Shown here: piece after piece, positions 35,524-47,171 of the stretch
How positions within the stretch are numbered: the stretch's first letter is position 1
Layout of the letters: the number at the start of each line of letters is the position of its first letter
NCBI GenBank assembly: GCA_964019055.1
Contig: OZ025223.1
Span: 7,189,263-7,253,262, forward strand
From: Anthopleura xanthogrammica
Lineage: Eukaryota > Cnidaria > Anthozoa > Actiniaria > Actiniidae
Direction: 5' to 3'
DNA length: 64,000 bases
Notes under the pieces: model-generated
The model's input: only the letters and a program-made list of their open reading frames with translations
Databases searched by the model: none
Told to the model about the DNA's origin: nothing
Translations under genes and position numbers: made by a program

Positions 35524-35990
35524 TACCCCTAAATCTCTCTCTGACTCTCATTGTACCATAACATGAGGGGGGGGGGGGGCACAGTAAGGCATTTGTCACT
35601 ATTACATACTAGTGTTCAGTGTAGTTTGATAGGCTGATGAAGTCTCTATGGACGGACACTTTAGTACCTCCCTGACTGCCATTGTACCATAACATGAGGG
35701 GGGGGGGGGGGGGGGGGGGGGTAGGGTAAGGCATTTGTCACTATTACATACTAGTGTTCAGTGTAGTTTGATAGGCTGATGAAGTCTCTACGGACACTTT
35801 AGTACCTCCCTGACTGCCATTGTACCATAACATGAGGGGGGTAGGGTAAGGCATTTGTCACTATTACATACTAGTGTTCAGTGTAGCTTGATAAGCTGAT
35901 GAAGTCTCACACTTCAGTACCTCCCTGACTGCCATAGTGGCATAACACGAGGGGGGTAGTGTCAGTTCTATTTGTAAGGCAAGATATTGT
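35524..35990. repeat. Tandem copies of the PUS7 terminal coding segment
   Basis: A ~118-145 bp unit (AGTACCTCCCTGACTGCCAT, CATAACATGAGGGGGG, TTACATACTAGTGTTCAGTG) occurs as the true 3' end of the PUS7 coding exon (35864-35990) and as about two and a half further copies downstream of its stop. The extra copies still encode recognisable but broken versions of PSCYATMAVREV on the minus strand and contain G runs of up to ~24 bases. Confidence 0.8.
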
Positions 35991-38900
35991 CCATCTGTTG
36001 GTGCTTGTAAAGTCGTCGTCCCATTCAAGCGGTCCATATCAGTGAGCACTAGGGGTTCTGTGGGATCATCATACTTCATTAAACGCCAAGAAGTATTCTT
36101 CGGTTTGACAACCAAACGTCTGTAAAAAGAATCAATTCTGTGACATGAACATCTTATAGATTTTTTTGGGTTATCACCATGCATTACTATTAGATATACT
36201 TTCATCAGTAGAGGATCCAGGGGGAGGGTCTGGACCCTCTATTTTCAATAAAAAAATATATAAATAAATGGAAATTAACAGTGGATTCCACAGAGTGGTT
36301 CTTCTTCCACTGGATTCCAATTGCAATCTAGAAGTTCATTTTCCTGGAGGAAGGAGAAACTGGAAAACCTGGAGAAAACCCCTCAAAGCACAGGAGAGAA
36401 CCAACAAGCAATTCTACTCGCATACGATATCGAGCCCAGCGGGACTTGAACCCTGCTGGCATTGGTGAGAGGCGAACGTTCTCACTGCTATGCCACCCAT
36501 GCTTCCCTGCTTCAATCATCATTTTATTGAAACAGCTCAATTTTAATTTTTTTGCTGAGTATACATTTGGACACCCTCTCAAAAACTCCTGGATCTGTCC
36601 AATAGGCAATGTGCATCAAAGCTCACAAAGCACTCTGGGAAAGTGAGTTCTTTAAAAATGTAACAAGGAAATCAAAGGAACTATCAGAAAAAAATTACTC
36701 TGTTATTTTCGTCTGCTGAAATCCTTTTATTTCCATAGAAAATGTCGAAGGAAAAATTGTCAGATAAATTTTCAGAGGAGCCAAAAAAGCGTAAAAACTC
36801 ACTTTCCCATCATGCTTTTCGGCTAGAATTGAGAGTTCATGCATATTGGCTATTACAAAGACAATTCTTTAAAAATAGTTGTGGTCTAATCATTACTAAC
36901 CTGTATGTACCAGACAAAGAGTAGTCCTTAACCTTGTGCCGTAACCCATCTATATCAATACCATCCTTAGCCATAAGTTCTTTATAGAACTGCTTGCTGT
37001 TATATCCTGGATATGTGACGTCGTAGCCAGGTAGTGGCATGATGATGTCATGGATTGTATATTTCCCAGATTTTATATCTTCTGAAGTAAGCATGCGTAC
37101 GGATGTATGATGAGATGCTGGCAGTGTATCAACTGTGTCATCCAGGCCTTCATCTGAAAACAAAATGGAAGGATACAGTGAATAAAGGTTCATTTTACAG
37201 TTAATATTGGAAGACAATTACGGGACTGTGCAACTAGCTGTCCATTTAATGAAGGGTGTCTGCTGAAAAGAGGTTTGTTTTACAGTTAATATTGGAAGAC
37301 AATTACAGGACCATGCAACTAGCTGTCTGTTTAGTGTAGGGTGTCACTAATTCATGGTTGTGATTCCCCTTAGTTACCGTTGCCATGTCCCACAAGCTCA
37401 ACAAATTAGCTAGAAAATTTATTATACAGTTGATTGTTTTAATTCTATAATGTACTGTAAAATTGCTCTGTAATCCTTGTAGTACATGTACTCTTTATGA
37501 CGGGGACTGAAAATTGACAAAATTGAGTGGAGTAACATGAAGTCAAGGTGATCCAGATTTCTATGTATTTTGCCGGGATTGCCCCAATTCAAAATGGCTG
37601 CCAAAAACCGTGAAATGGCCTATACTCATGGCTTCAAGTCCAAACATTTTTTCTTACCAAGGATTTCTGTTTCACTGTTGTCTATACTCGTAGATGATTG
37701 GTTGTCTGTGAATACTAAGTCACCTTCAACTGGGACAAGACCAAACTCCTGTTAAACAAAAAGAAAAGAATAATGAACAACCTACAACTGGCACTTTACT
37801 GTGTGGATACTCCAACCTGGACCACTTTGATAAACTAGTATCATTAACCAATCATATTGCATTATCTAGTCCAATATTTTTAACCAGCCAATCAGATAAC
37901 AGTAGCACATTGATATAATAAGAGCATGAGAACGTGATAATCTGATTGGCTAGCACCATTATCAGTTCAATCTCTGACAAATTTACTGTTATCTGATTGG
38001 TCAGTTTTATTCAAATGGCCCCAGTTAGTGTCTGCACAGTAACCTATAAATAAACCTTTCCTATATTTGCTCGAGGAAACTCAAAACAATGGCTCCAAGT
38101 AGAGGTTGGTCCTTATAAAATACAAATGTATTAACACAATGTCCATGCAACTTTGAACCAATGTTTTGAATTTGGGAATCTTATAGTGTACATTTAAACA
38201 CTAGACATGTATATGTACATTTTCTGTATTTCATTCAACACAGGGCTCACAAGCAGACTGTCCCATGGCCAAAATTCAGGGTAAATATTCCTAATGGCAG
38301 ACAAATTTTTCAAGAGCTAAATGGTGCTCTCTCTCAACAATATCTGCCTGATCTTTTTTTCTACTTTGAACCCTGCTACATGAGACTGGAACCAATGCTT
38401 TGTGTTCACTCAAGCAAAATTTGAGAAAAGCCTTATCCTTGTGAGGAAGAAATCTTACGAAATACTGCAATATATTTGTCCCTTGGTAAGCCCAGTCTAG
38501 AGCAACAAACAGCACATCCTCTAAAGAAGCACCTGAGTACGACTTCAGAGAACAGCATGCTAAAGACCTGAGGAGCTCAACAAGAGGTGTATTGTTCTTA
38601 CACACCCATGACTCATGCACTTCCAATATGCAGCGGTAAAGCTGTTGAATGCCTTTAAGACACATGGACAGACAGACACACGCATGTGACAGCTGATATA
38701 TGTCAGCAGCATTCTAGAAGTGGATCTAAGGAAGTGTGTGCTATAAATATTATCTATAAATTATTGATTAATTATTATTTAAACAAGAAATAAATTGACA
38801 ATGAATCTTAAAATTAATATTATTATCATTATAACAACCTCTGGGCTGATCTAAGTCAGGACATGGCTAACTCACAGATCGAACCCTGAAACAACCTCTG

Positions 38901-39753
38901 GGCTGATCTAAGTCAGGGCATGGCTAACTCACAGATCGAACCCTGCAACAACCTCTGGGCTGATCTAAGTCAGGACATGGCTAACTCACAGATCGAACCC
39001 TGAAACAACCTCTGGGCTGATCAAAGTCAGGGCACGGCTAACTAACAGATAGAACCCTGAAACAACCTCTGGGCTGATCAAAGTCAGGGCATAGGTAACT
39101 CACAGATTGAATTTGAAATTTAGCTTGAATTTAGCGTGATTTTTTTTTACTTTACCTTGATGCGCCAAGAAACCATTTGATTCCAGATGTAGCTTTGATA
39201 AGAATGCACATACATCAACCTGGTATTCCTGGGAATAAACTGCAAAGCATTCACAAGATCCTTGTTTCCATGTTTTGCAAGTCCTTGTAAGAGATTACTT
39301 TCAATACTTCTTTGCTTGGCAAGTTTCTGAAAGGCTTTAGCTGCATCACCAGTATTTTTCCATATCTGTAGGGCATCATTGAAGTCCTCAGTTCTTCCAA
39401 ATTTCGGACTGAGAATCGAGTTCACAGCCTTCATCCATTGGCTTAGGATTAGGACCTTACCTACAGAAAGAAGGTATGGTGTTAATTGTTACAAAAATTA
39501 GCTGCAAATATCTCGTCAACTGCACCAAGTTGAAACTTGGTTAACTGAAGTTTGAATAACATCTGCAAATGAATTAAAAACTAGCGGGTCATGAAAGCCT
39601 CCATTAGTAAAATAAAATTGTATTACTTGGGACAAAAAGGATTTTAAAGAAAATATATAAAATCTTTAATATATATGACATAATAGGTAATCTGAACACC
39701 ATGGAATACAAAGACAATAAGCAAGTAAACAAGATCAAACAGTGTCATTGATG

Positions 39754-39812
<59 letters not shown>

Positions 39813-41966
39813 TCTTAATTTAAATCACATGGTAAATTAACATATCTTATGTTACAGGTAAGGAATGAAATTGAATATAATACTTATTTAAGGAAATCTT
39901 AGTTATGAAAAGTTATATCTATACTTAAAAATTAATCTATTAATGAATACGCTTTTAAAGCGAGCAGTGCGCACCTTAGGCAAAACTATTGGTCTGTGTC
40001 TCAATGTATAAGAAGTAATGTATAATTATATTTCTTTAAGTCTAACCTGTGTGGTGTGTCGGAATTGCAGTCGTCCCAAACCTCTGAAGACCATAATAAT
40101 TAATGAAGCCAACATTAATCAACGAGTCCATAGCTTGCTCAATATTCTCTTTACTCCCTGTAACATTCCGCAGTGTAATGACGAAATGATTCCCAGAGAG
40201 CTGTCCTAAAGTGAGCCGATCTTGGCAGTATTCAAAGTTCCCTAATGTTATACCCCTTAAAGTTTTGTTCAGGCCTTTAAGCCTTTGTGCCTGTATTCTA
40301 TATGCTCTAACTTCTTGGACGGTAACCCCTCGGCGATCTTTTGTTCCTGCATAACCAAAACTACTTTGTTTAGCATGGACAAGTTTTGATAGTAAATTGA
40401 TTGCTTCCATTGTGTCTTTGTTTTCTTTGTAGAGAACAAATTTGCAGTAATCACCTCGAGTTGATGGCCATTTTTCTTGTCGCTTTTTTGCAGGGTTTCC
40501 ATGGTAACGGAAAACTCGGACTGCTTTGTGCTCATCGACTGTTACAGTTTCAGTATCTGTAAGAAGAAATATATCACTGTTTAAATGATTCTGTACCCCA
40601 GACATGACATGGTTTCTCATGTTTTGGCTTTTTTTATAAATCTATATTTAAAAAATTGATAAATTTTATAGGGAATCAAGCAGTGGTTTCAATAGTAGGT
40701 GGCTACAAGCAGTTGTTTACCCCCAGTTTTCCCCAGAAAAGCAAAGCAAGTATGGAATTTATTTTTCATTTGTCGTGGTCATGCGTTGCTTTGTACCCCC
40801 CCCCCCCCACTTTTTTAAGGCTTGCTATGGCCCTGCTCTTGTTCTTCTGGTTTTCCTCCCTCCACAAACGCTAATATACTAAATTCCAATTTGATTTGTG
40901 ATTTTTACAATGTAGATCAGGCAAGAGGTTGTTTCACAGTACCATAAAATTACAACCGTTTTCATAATTCTGTGACCTACAGTAAAGTAACTGACTCCAG
41001 ACATCTGTTTTTTTTTTGGCTTCTGTCAATCAGACTACATGTACATGTAATCTTGACACGCCAGGTTCATTCAAATTGAGCGATAATGAAGTTTGTGTGA
41101 CTAGACAGCCATTTTTACATAGGAATTTCTCTATCACTGTCTTGTTGCTTGAATGAACTCAGCCTATACTAGTTTGATTAACAGAAGCCAAAACACCCCC
41201 CCCCCCCCCCCCACAGAGTCAGTTAGGTCACAGAATTAATAAAAGGGCTGTAAATGTTGTATTGTGGATTGTCAGGAGCCTAAAACCCTGATATCTGAGA
41301 GATTACAGGTTTCACAAACATGATTAACTCTACATCGAAAACAAAGTAAACACACTTACCTAAACTAGGGAATTTTCCTTTGATGTATCGATGAGCTTTC
41401 GTCCTGTGATCCTTGTCATCATCATGGGATAAAATCGCATTGAATTTTATATCTTTGCTTTCCAATACCGACTTTACCTTCTCTAAATCCTCCTCAGATA
41501 GAATATCTTCACTCTCCTCTTGTTTTGAAGCGTTTTCTCTTGGGATATCAGTATTTGTCAACTGCACTAGATTCCCACTTAAATCTCTCTCATTCACTAA
41601 AAAGTCTACATATCGTTGCTTCAAGATGCCTTGAAAACCTTCATGCTTGCTTACATATTCTGTTATTCCTACGTCTTTTTCTGCCGTATGCATTGGAATT
41701 AATTCCTCATCTTTTAAGGAAGGATTAGTCTCTAAAACTTTTGCATCAGACTTGCTTCCAAGTTCAGCTTCTGAAGGAGATTGTATGCAAATGTTTACGC
41801 TTTTTTCATGTTCAAGTTTTCCACCTTCACCATCATCAGCGGTATCAGTAGTTTCCATATTAATATGGCTTTGGATTTCTTTGGTTTTTACTGCGTTTTG
41901 AGATGAATTTTCACATATTTTTAAGCGTTTACGAGGAGCACTCGAGACTTTATCATGTTCCTCCAT
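35864..41966 (-). CDS. PUS7: Pseudouridylate synthase 7 (TruD family)
   Basis: Isomerises uridine to pseudouridine in tRNA and mRNA; family TruD. Six minus-strand coding exons, 41966-41360, 40556-40047, 39460-39156, 37748-37658, 37153-36901 and 36119-35864, join with correct phase into 673 residues, close to the usual ~660. The N-terminal ~90 residues are acidic and lysine-rich and poorly conserved. The catalytic aspartate lies in FGYAGTKDRRGVTVQ (exon 2). Other TruD landmarks are GNHFVITLRNV, INYYGLQRFG, IPRNTRLMYVHSYQSYIWN, VEGDLVF, DIIMPLPGYDV, RHKVKDYSLSGTYR, and a final PPSCYATMAVREVLK. No exon is missing and no stop interrupts it, so the gene looks functional. It is divergent with the quinone oxidoreductase gene. 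Introns carry several repeats. Confidence 0.95.
36332..36513 (-). repeat. tRNA-derived SINE
   Basis: In a PUS7 intron, same strand as the gene. A-box-like TGGCATAGCAGTGAG (36495-36481) and B box GGTTCAAGTCCC (36453-36442) are followed by a tail with TTTTCTCCAGGTTTTCCAGT, a pyrimidine-rich motif common in invertebrate tRNA-SINEs. The tRNA part is too altered for a working tRNA. Confidence 0.65.
37186..37350. repeat. ~82-bp tandem duplication in PUS7 intron
   Basis: TTTTACAGTTAATATTGGAA, ACAATTAC and GCAACTAGCTGTC occur twice, about 82 bases apart, in the intron upstream of coding exon 5. Confidence 0.7.
37876..38010. mobile_element. Small palindromic element in PUS7 intron
   Basis: CCAGCCAATCAGATAACAGT near 37896 is inverted as ACTGTTATCTGATTGGTCAG near 37985. 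It resembles the CTGATTGGCT-bearing palindrome at 33.9 kb. Confidence 0.55.
38291..38665 (-). CDS. Unrecognised 124-codon frame inside a PUS7 intron
   Basis: Minus-strand frame with cysteine- and leucine-rich sequence (LVELLRSLACCSLKSYSGAS, FVRFLPHKDKAFLKFCLSEH). It does not belong to PUS7, whose flanking exons join in frame without it. No family recognised. It could be a fragment of a retro- or DNA element or a chance frame. Confidence 0.2.
   Translation of the reverse strand: MCLKGIQQLYRCILEVHESWVCKNNTPLVELLRSLACCSLKSYSGASLEDVLFVALDWAYQGTNILQYFVRFLPHKDKAFLKFCLSEHKALVPVSCSRVQSRKKDQADIVEREHHLALEKFVCH
38832..39112. repeat. 58-bp minisatellite, five copies
   Basis: Unit AACAACCTCTGGGCTGATCT...CACAGATCGAACCCTGA repeats at about 58-base spacing from 38832 to 39112 in PUS7 intron 3, with few differences between copies. 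Confidence 0.9.
39757..39811. repeat. (AAT)n microsatellite
   Basis: About 18 uninterrupted AAT units in a PUS7 intron. Confidence 0.95.
40962..41242. mobile_element. Palindromic element in PUS7 intron 1
   Basis: AATTCTGTGACCTA...AACTGACTC and TTTTGGCTTCTGTCAATCA at the left pair with TGATTAACAGAAGCCAAAA, GAGTCAGTTAGGTCACAGAA at the right. A run of T on the left corresponds to a run of about 18 C on the right, so the homopolymer is unstable. Confidence 0.7.
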
Positions 41967-42408
41967 CTTCCTTCTGCACGTGGAGTCTCAAAGAAGCCTC
42001 GCTTGGAGTACCACAGGAATCCCAAAACAAGTATTTCTAATAGGAGTACATCAGATCTATATTGTTTGAAATTTTTTTTTTTTAAAGCATACAAAAAAAT
42101 AAAAAGCTCCAGATAATACCTTGTTACATATTTTCTCTTTTCCACAAATGTTTTTTTTTAACTTTCAAAGACTATATTATTTCTGGTTCACCACAGGCAG
42201 CCCGCGCAACCAGAAAATTTCTACGTCCAGTTATCTTCAAACAAAATCCAAAAAAAGATTGAATAAATAATGTAATTATCGAGAATGAAGAGGATCACGA
42301 CAAATCTGACGACAAGGAATCTATAATTTTTAATGTTGATGAATTTGACTTAGTTTTAAAAGAATATATATTGGGCTTCCTGTGGTATCCATCGTGTATC
42401 GTTTCACA
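41967..42408. promoter_or_regulatory. Shared divergent promoter of PUS7 and the quinone oxidoreductase
   Basis: Only 442 bp separate the two opposed start codons. The interval holds ACAGGCAGCCC (42193, plus), ACAGGAAGCCC (42383-42373, minus) and a variant ACAGGAATCCC (42013, plus). The first two form an inverted pair about 170 bases apart. No TATA box is convincing. Confidence 0.5.
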
Positions 42409-45400
42409 ATGCGTGGACATTTGAGAACATTGCTCGTGCTTTTATCCTTCTTTTACATCGTCATGGCCTCAAATACTATGCGAGCTGTGCTTTACGAACC
42501 AGGAGGACCAGAAAATATGTCAATTGGGGTAGTTCCTAGACCAAAAACTGGTCCCAATATATTGCTTATTCGAGTTTTTTACACAGCCTTGAATAGAGCA
42601 GACACGCTTCAAAGAAAGGGTGTCTATCCTCCTCCCCCTGGGGAATCTGAAATCCTTGGACTTGAAGTAGCAGGATTAGTAGAAGAGATTGGACCATCTT
42701 GTAATCTAGGCTGGAAGTAAGATGAGAATATATTTAAACTTATTTTTAATCAAAACTTAAATTTCTGGCCATTGTCTTAGCTAGACCCCTTTCAGCACTT
42801 CAGAAATTACTTTATGCAGCTCAATTTGGAGGAAAAGACATTAATAGGTTTCCAGGAGAATAAAATTATTTTGTTTTTCACTTTAAATTGAGCTGCTATA
42901 TATAAGGAGTCTATATATAATGACTGCAATATATGTAGTAACCTAAATAAGCTTATAATTATAGGTCTATGAAAGAAAAAGAAGAGGAAAAAGAAATAGA
43001 TGGAAAGTGGGAAAACACACCTTCCATTTCAATTTTCCTTTCCAATGTTGATTGAGTCCCTCATCAAATTACACTGTTCAAGGTATTTAATAGTTTTCCC
43101 TTGTGTTTTATCCCCAGAAAAGGTGACAAAGTCATGGCTCTTGTTCCAGGTATGCATGTTAATATATACAGTATATATAGTTCCTTGTTCTGTAATCAAA
43201 AGAGAGGCACCAGGACATCTTTATCCATGTGTTTCACATGACAGTTTCACCTTTTTTGTTTCCCTCAAGGAACCAATCATTATGAAGAGGGGGAGGGGAC
43301 TGGTGCAAAATTACGTATGCCATGTTTCCTTTTTTCAGCCCCCTCCCCCCCCCCCCCCCAACTTCAGCTTGGTACACACCAGAAATACATGTAGGCTCAC
43401 TCCCTATAAGTCCTAGCTTCCATGCATTTTGCTCTGCTGTGTGTTAATTCACAATGCATGTCATAGCACTCAACTCATGGAGGCAAATGAGCAAACAACA
43501 CATTAAACAAACTCAACTCACTTATACAGTTCAGTCAAAAATTGAACGTGCAACCCTAGTTATGAGCTATACACAGTGCTAGTGGTGCTAGTGCTTGAAA
43601 GCCTGAGCTACTTTAATTGCCCTACACTTTCACTCAATAACTGTTTACAAAGATTGTAACTATAATCTGTTTACTTAATTATATTATCTCTTGTAACATT
43701 ATATTGTATATGTAGTGTAAATAAACTGAAATTGAGAGACAGCTGTAGTAGTAAATGCCAACCATATACTAAAATGTATCAGTTAATTTTTACCAGTTGC
43801 CTGTCTAAGTTGATATTGATTCAATTTAACACATCTAAGGTGGAGGATATGCTGAATATGTAACAGTCCATGAAACCCACGTGATGCCGATACCAACTTC
43901 CTTCAGCCTCTCAGAAGCCAGTGCAATACCAGAAGTATGGCTCACTGCCTACCAGCTTCTATACTTCATTGGGAAAATAAAGCAAGGGGAGAATGTCTTA
44001 ATACATGCTGGAGGTAGTGGTGTTGGTACTTCATTAGTGCAGCTCACAAAACTTGCAGGAGCTAATGCATATGTGACTGCAGGCAGTGAGGGAAAGATAA
44101 AGACTGCTATTGGTCTTGGAGCGAAGGATGGATTTAATTATAAAACAGGACAAGATTTCTCTGAGTGGATCCTTGAACAAACTGAAGGTAAAATTATAGA
44201 ATTATGTAATGAATGGAGATTCTAATTCTATTTTCAAGTTAAAGATTATTCATACATTGTACTGACCAGCTAAGAAAAAAGAAAGCAAGCAAAGCTTTCA
44301 ACCTTCCTGCAATTGTCTGAGAATGAGTCTTGACAGCATTGACAAAGACTCTTGGATGAGGGCTGAAAGCTTTGCGGGCTTTCTTTTTTCTTAGCTGGTC
44401 AGTACAATGTATGAATAATCTTTAACTTGAAAATAGAATTAGTCATTTTTTTGAAACTCAAAACAATATAATTGCACAAATGCGTGCCTTCATATTTTAT
44501 TGAACACTAAAACCACCTCAGGGCATATAGCTAACACCAAGGAAATGCCTATTACTCCCCCCCCCCCCCCCCCACACACACACATACCCCAGGTCGCCAA
44601 GGCAAATTGGAATTTCGAAAGTGTGGAGGAGGTCTGGGGAGGCTAAACTAAAATAATACTAACTTATACTATTTGACCGTCACAACAACAATAATAATTA
44701 ATTAATAATCTCTGCCTCTCTTTGATTGCAGAAATACACCTTTAAATTTTCTTCTAAAACTTTCTAAGAGGATGCTTATACAGTGTGTGAGTGTGTGTGT
44801 GTGGGAGGGGGAGGGAGGGGGAGCAAGAATAACCCTCTGCCTCTCTGTGGTCGCAGACCTGCATGTCCAGACTTTTTTCAATTTATCCCACAGGAAGAGG
44901 AGTTGACATAATAACAGACTGCGTAGGAGGGTCCTACTGGGAAAAGAATGCCAAGAGTCTTGCACGAGATGGGCGATGGTTACTTTATGGCTTGTTAGGT
45001 GGAGGCAATGTTAACGGCAGTATACTGGCTCAGCTAATGAGAAAAAGAGCAACCTTAGCTGGTACTACTCTCAGAAGTAGATCAACAGAGGTACAGTATA
45101 TTACTTGCTACCCATTAGCCATTCTGAGGTTGAGGAAAAAACTGGGTTGACTTGTCATTACAGTGCATTGTGGGACTGTTTTAGGGGATAAAATAGGTAC
45201 CATCTTGCATATATGTCCCCTAAAACAGTCCCACAATGCACTGTAATGCCAAATCGACCCAGTTTTTTTCTTCAACTTTGGGATGGCTAATAGGAATTAA
45301 ATGAGATGCACTCATTGGTGGCAAAAACGATGATCTTGACTATGATGATGATGTTGATGATGATGATAATGATTATGCATGATGTGAATGTCATCATGAT

Positions 45401-46148
45401 GGTTATGATGATCAGGGCTCCTCTTGCTAACAGTAATATTTTTGTAACTGAAAGGGCCATCCATCCATCCATCCATCCATCCATCCATCCATCCATCCAT
45501 CCATCCACCCACCCACCCATCCACCCACCCACCCACCCACCCACCCACCCACCCACCCATCCATCCATCCATCCATCCATCCATCCATCCATCCATCCAT
45601 CCATCCATCCATCCATCCATCCATCCATCCATCCATCCATCCATCCATCCATCCATCCATCCATCCATCCATCCATCCATCCATCCATCCATCCATCCAT
45701 CCATCCATCCATCCATCCATCCATCCATCCATCCATCCATCCATCCATCCATCCATCCATCCATCCATCCATCCATCCATCCATCCATCCATCCATCCAT
45801 CCATCCATCCATCCATCCATCCATCCATCCATCCATCCATCCATCCATTCACCCACCCACCCACCCACCCACCAAATTGATGCTTCACCAACCCAACAAA
45901 CTGGGTGCCCTTGACAGCCTAACACTACCAATCAATTTGTTTTTCAGTACAAATCTGACCTAATCAAGGGATTTACCAAGGATGTCCTTCCACACTTCAG
46001 TAATGGGAAGCTCAAACCAATCATTGATACCGTGTATCCTATGGAAAAGATCACTGAAGCACACAGTAGAATGGAGAGTAATATCAATATTGGAAAAATA
46101 CTAATACAAGTGCACAAAGATGCTGAGCAGGACAAGACAGAACTTTGA
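42409..46148 (+). CDS. TP53I3: TP53I3/PIG3-type NADPH:quinone oxidoreductase
   Basis: Medium-chain zinc-independent quinone reductase (zeta-crystallin-like MDR family) that reduces quinones with NADPH. Coding exons: 42409-42716, 43118-43149, 43840-44187, 44894-45090 and 45948-46148. Phases match and give 361 residues. Landmarks: [34 protein letters not shown], a Rossmann-type [14 protein letters not shown] nucleotide-binding loop, [42 protein letters not shown] and [12 protein letters not shown], all diagnostic for PIG3. Catalytic zinc cysteines are absent, as expected. The first ATG adds about 32 residues, including [16 protein letters not shown], before the usual start (MRAVL). This could be a signal anchor or organelle-targeting segment, or translation may begin at the internal ATG. 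Introns contain two palindromes and a CCAT array. Confidence 0.95.
44222..44443. mobile_element. Palindromic MITE in oxidoreductase intron
   Basis: CTAATTCTATTTTCAAGTTA at the left and TAACTTGAAAATAGAATTAG at the right are exact inverses, and pairing continues through ATTCATACATTGTACTGACC and CTAAGAAAAAAGAAAGC. Arms of ~80 bp, loop ~60. It starts 35 bases after the exon 3 donor. Confidence 0.85.
45115..45290. mobile_element. Palindromic MITE in oxidoreductase intron 4
   Basis: CATTACAGTGCATTGTGGGA, CTGTTTTAGGGGA at the left are inverted as TCCCCTAAAACAG, TCCCACAATGCACTGTAATG at the right, with outer TTAGCCA/TGGCTAA ends. Arms of ~70 bp. It begins 25 bases after the exon 4 donor. Confidence 0.85.
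45458..45870. repeat. (CCAT)n/(CCAC)n microsatellite, ~410 bp
   Basis: Long CCAT array with interspersed CCAC units near 45505-45557 and 45849-45872, in oxidoreductase intron 4, ending about 75 bases before the last acceptor. Open frames through it in all phases (HPSI, MDGW) are artefacts. Confidence 0.97.
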
Positions 46149-46970
46149 TTAACACAATGTTTAGTAAATCAAGATTATGGTACTAATTTCATATTGTTAT
46201 CAGGGGTGTAGCGAGAACTCAGGATCGGGGAGGGCACTTGGAATAAAAATTTTCGGGGGGGAGGGGGGAGGGGGGAGAGGATCCCAGAATAAAAAAGTAA
46301 AAAAAATAAAACACAAACAAACAAACAAACAAACAATTATCTAATTACCAAGAGTTGGGGGGGTGTGCCCGCCTCCCTCTATACGCAAGTGGCATTGACA
46401 TCATACATCAAACAAAAAAGGCGCGATCCGAAAATTGAACCCCCCCCCCCCCCCCCCCACTCTTCTCGGTACGCCACTGATTGATATACTGAGCAGATTC
46501 CAGATTCCTTTGGAGTTTCAACTCAGTGAGAGCAGAAAAAGGCAGGAACTTGAGGGGAGGGAGGGAGGGAAAGGGAACGTTGAGGGCATGCATAAAGAGA
46601 CAGGTAGGAAACCAAGCGTGGCTTCTTTGTGCGCTCGTGTGCTCGGATAATTGGATCCTTTTGGCAGTACCCTGTCTCTTTTAGTGTATTCTGTGCCGGG
46701 AAGGTAAATTTGATTAACTTATTAAATGGTGTTAATGGGTAACGGAGCGACGCCGACATTCGGCGTTGCATGGTACAGCGGTAAAACTTCGTAGCTAGCG
46801 TACATGGATTCAAAGAAGTTAAAGGACCTTTTTTAACATGACATATAAGAGTAATGTAGACGGGAAACGAGAAAAGTAAAGCTTTACTTGTCGTCTACTA
46901 ATAACCTGAAGAAATACATCCCAATAGCCCACTTTCGATATTCTAGTTGAGTGATCATGCACAAAGCAAT
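46149..46970. other. 3' flank of the oxidoreductase with decayed repeats
   Basis: Possible polyadenylation signals AATAAA at about 46232 and 46285. About 46200-46490 looks like an old inverted-repeat element: GGGGTGTAGCGAGAA at the left and TTCTCGGTACGCCACT at the right, with poly-G and poly-C runs. No gene recognised. Confidence 0.4.
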
Positions 46971-47046
46971 TCAAGACGAGGCTCCGGGGAAACGATAGAG
47001 TAATCCTAATATATTCTTTTGTTTTCCCCGAAGCCTCGTCTTGACT
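46970..47046. repeat. Hairpin
   Basis: CAAGACGAGGCTCCGGGGAA pairs with TTCCCCGAAGCCTCGTCTTG, loop ~30 bases. An ACAGGTAGCCC motif follows at 47080. Confidence 0.7.
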
Positions 47047-47171
47047 TTCTTTGACTTTCTTTTTCGAGTTCATGCAAACACAGGTAGCCCATGCAGGGTA
47101 CTTGAGGCCTAAATATGAGTATTTTAAAAAATACATGCGAAATATAAAAAAATAATTGTAAAATTTGTTTT

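Noticed and set aside
36837..36924. Frame continuing PUS7 exon 5 as LVMIRPQLFLKNC
   Set aside because: It runs past a good GTTAGT donor into intron; the next exon (36119-35864) restores the conserved C-terminus.
38832..39112. CRISPR-like array
   Set aside because: Units are contiguous 58-bp tandem repeats without spacers, in a eukaryotic intron.
45287..45931. Frames of HPSI and MDGW repeats up to 214 codons
   Set aside because: Artefacts of the CCAT microsatellite inside an intron.
46760..46812. tRNA-like segment with TGGTACAGCGG and GGATTCAAAG
   Set aside because: No closing acceptor stem and a poor B box; cannot be supported even as a SINE.
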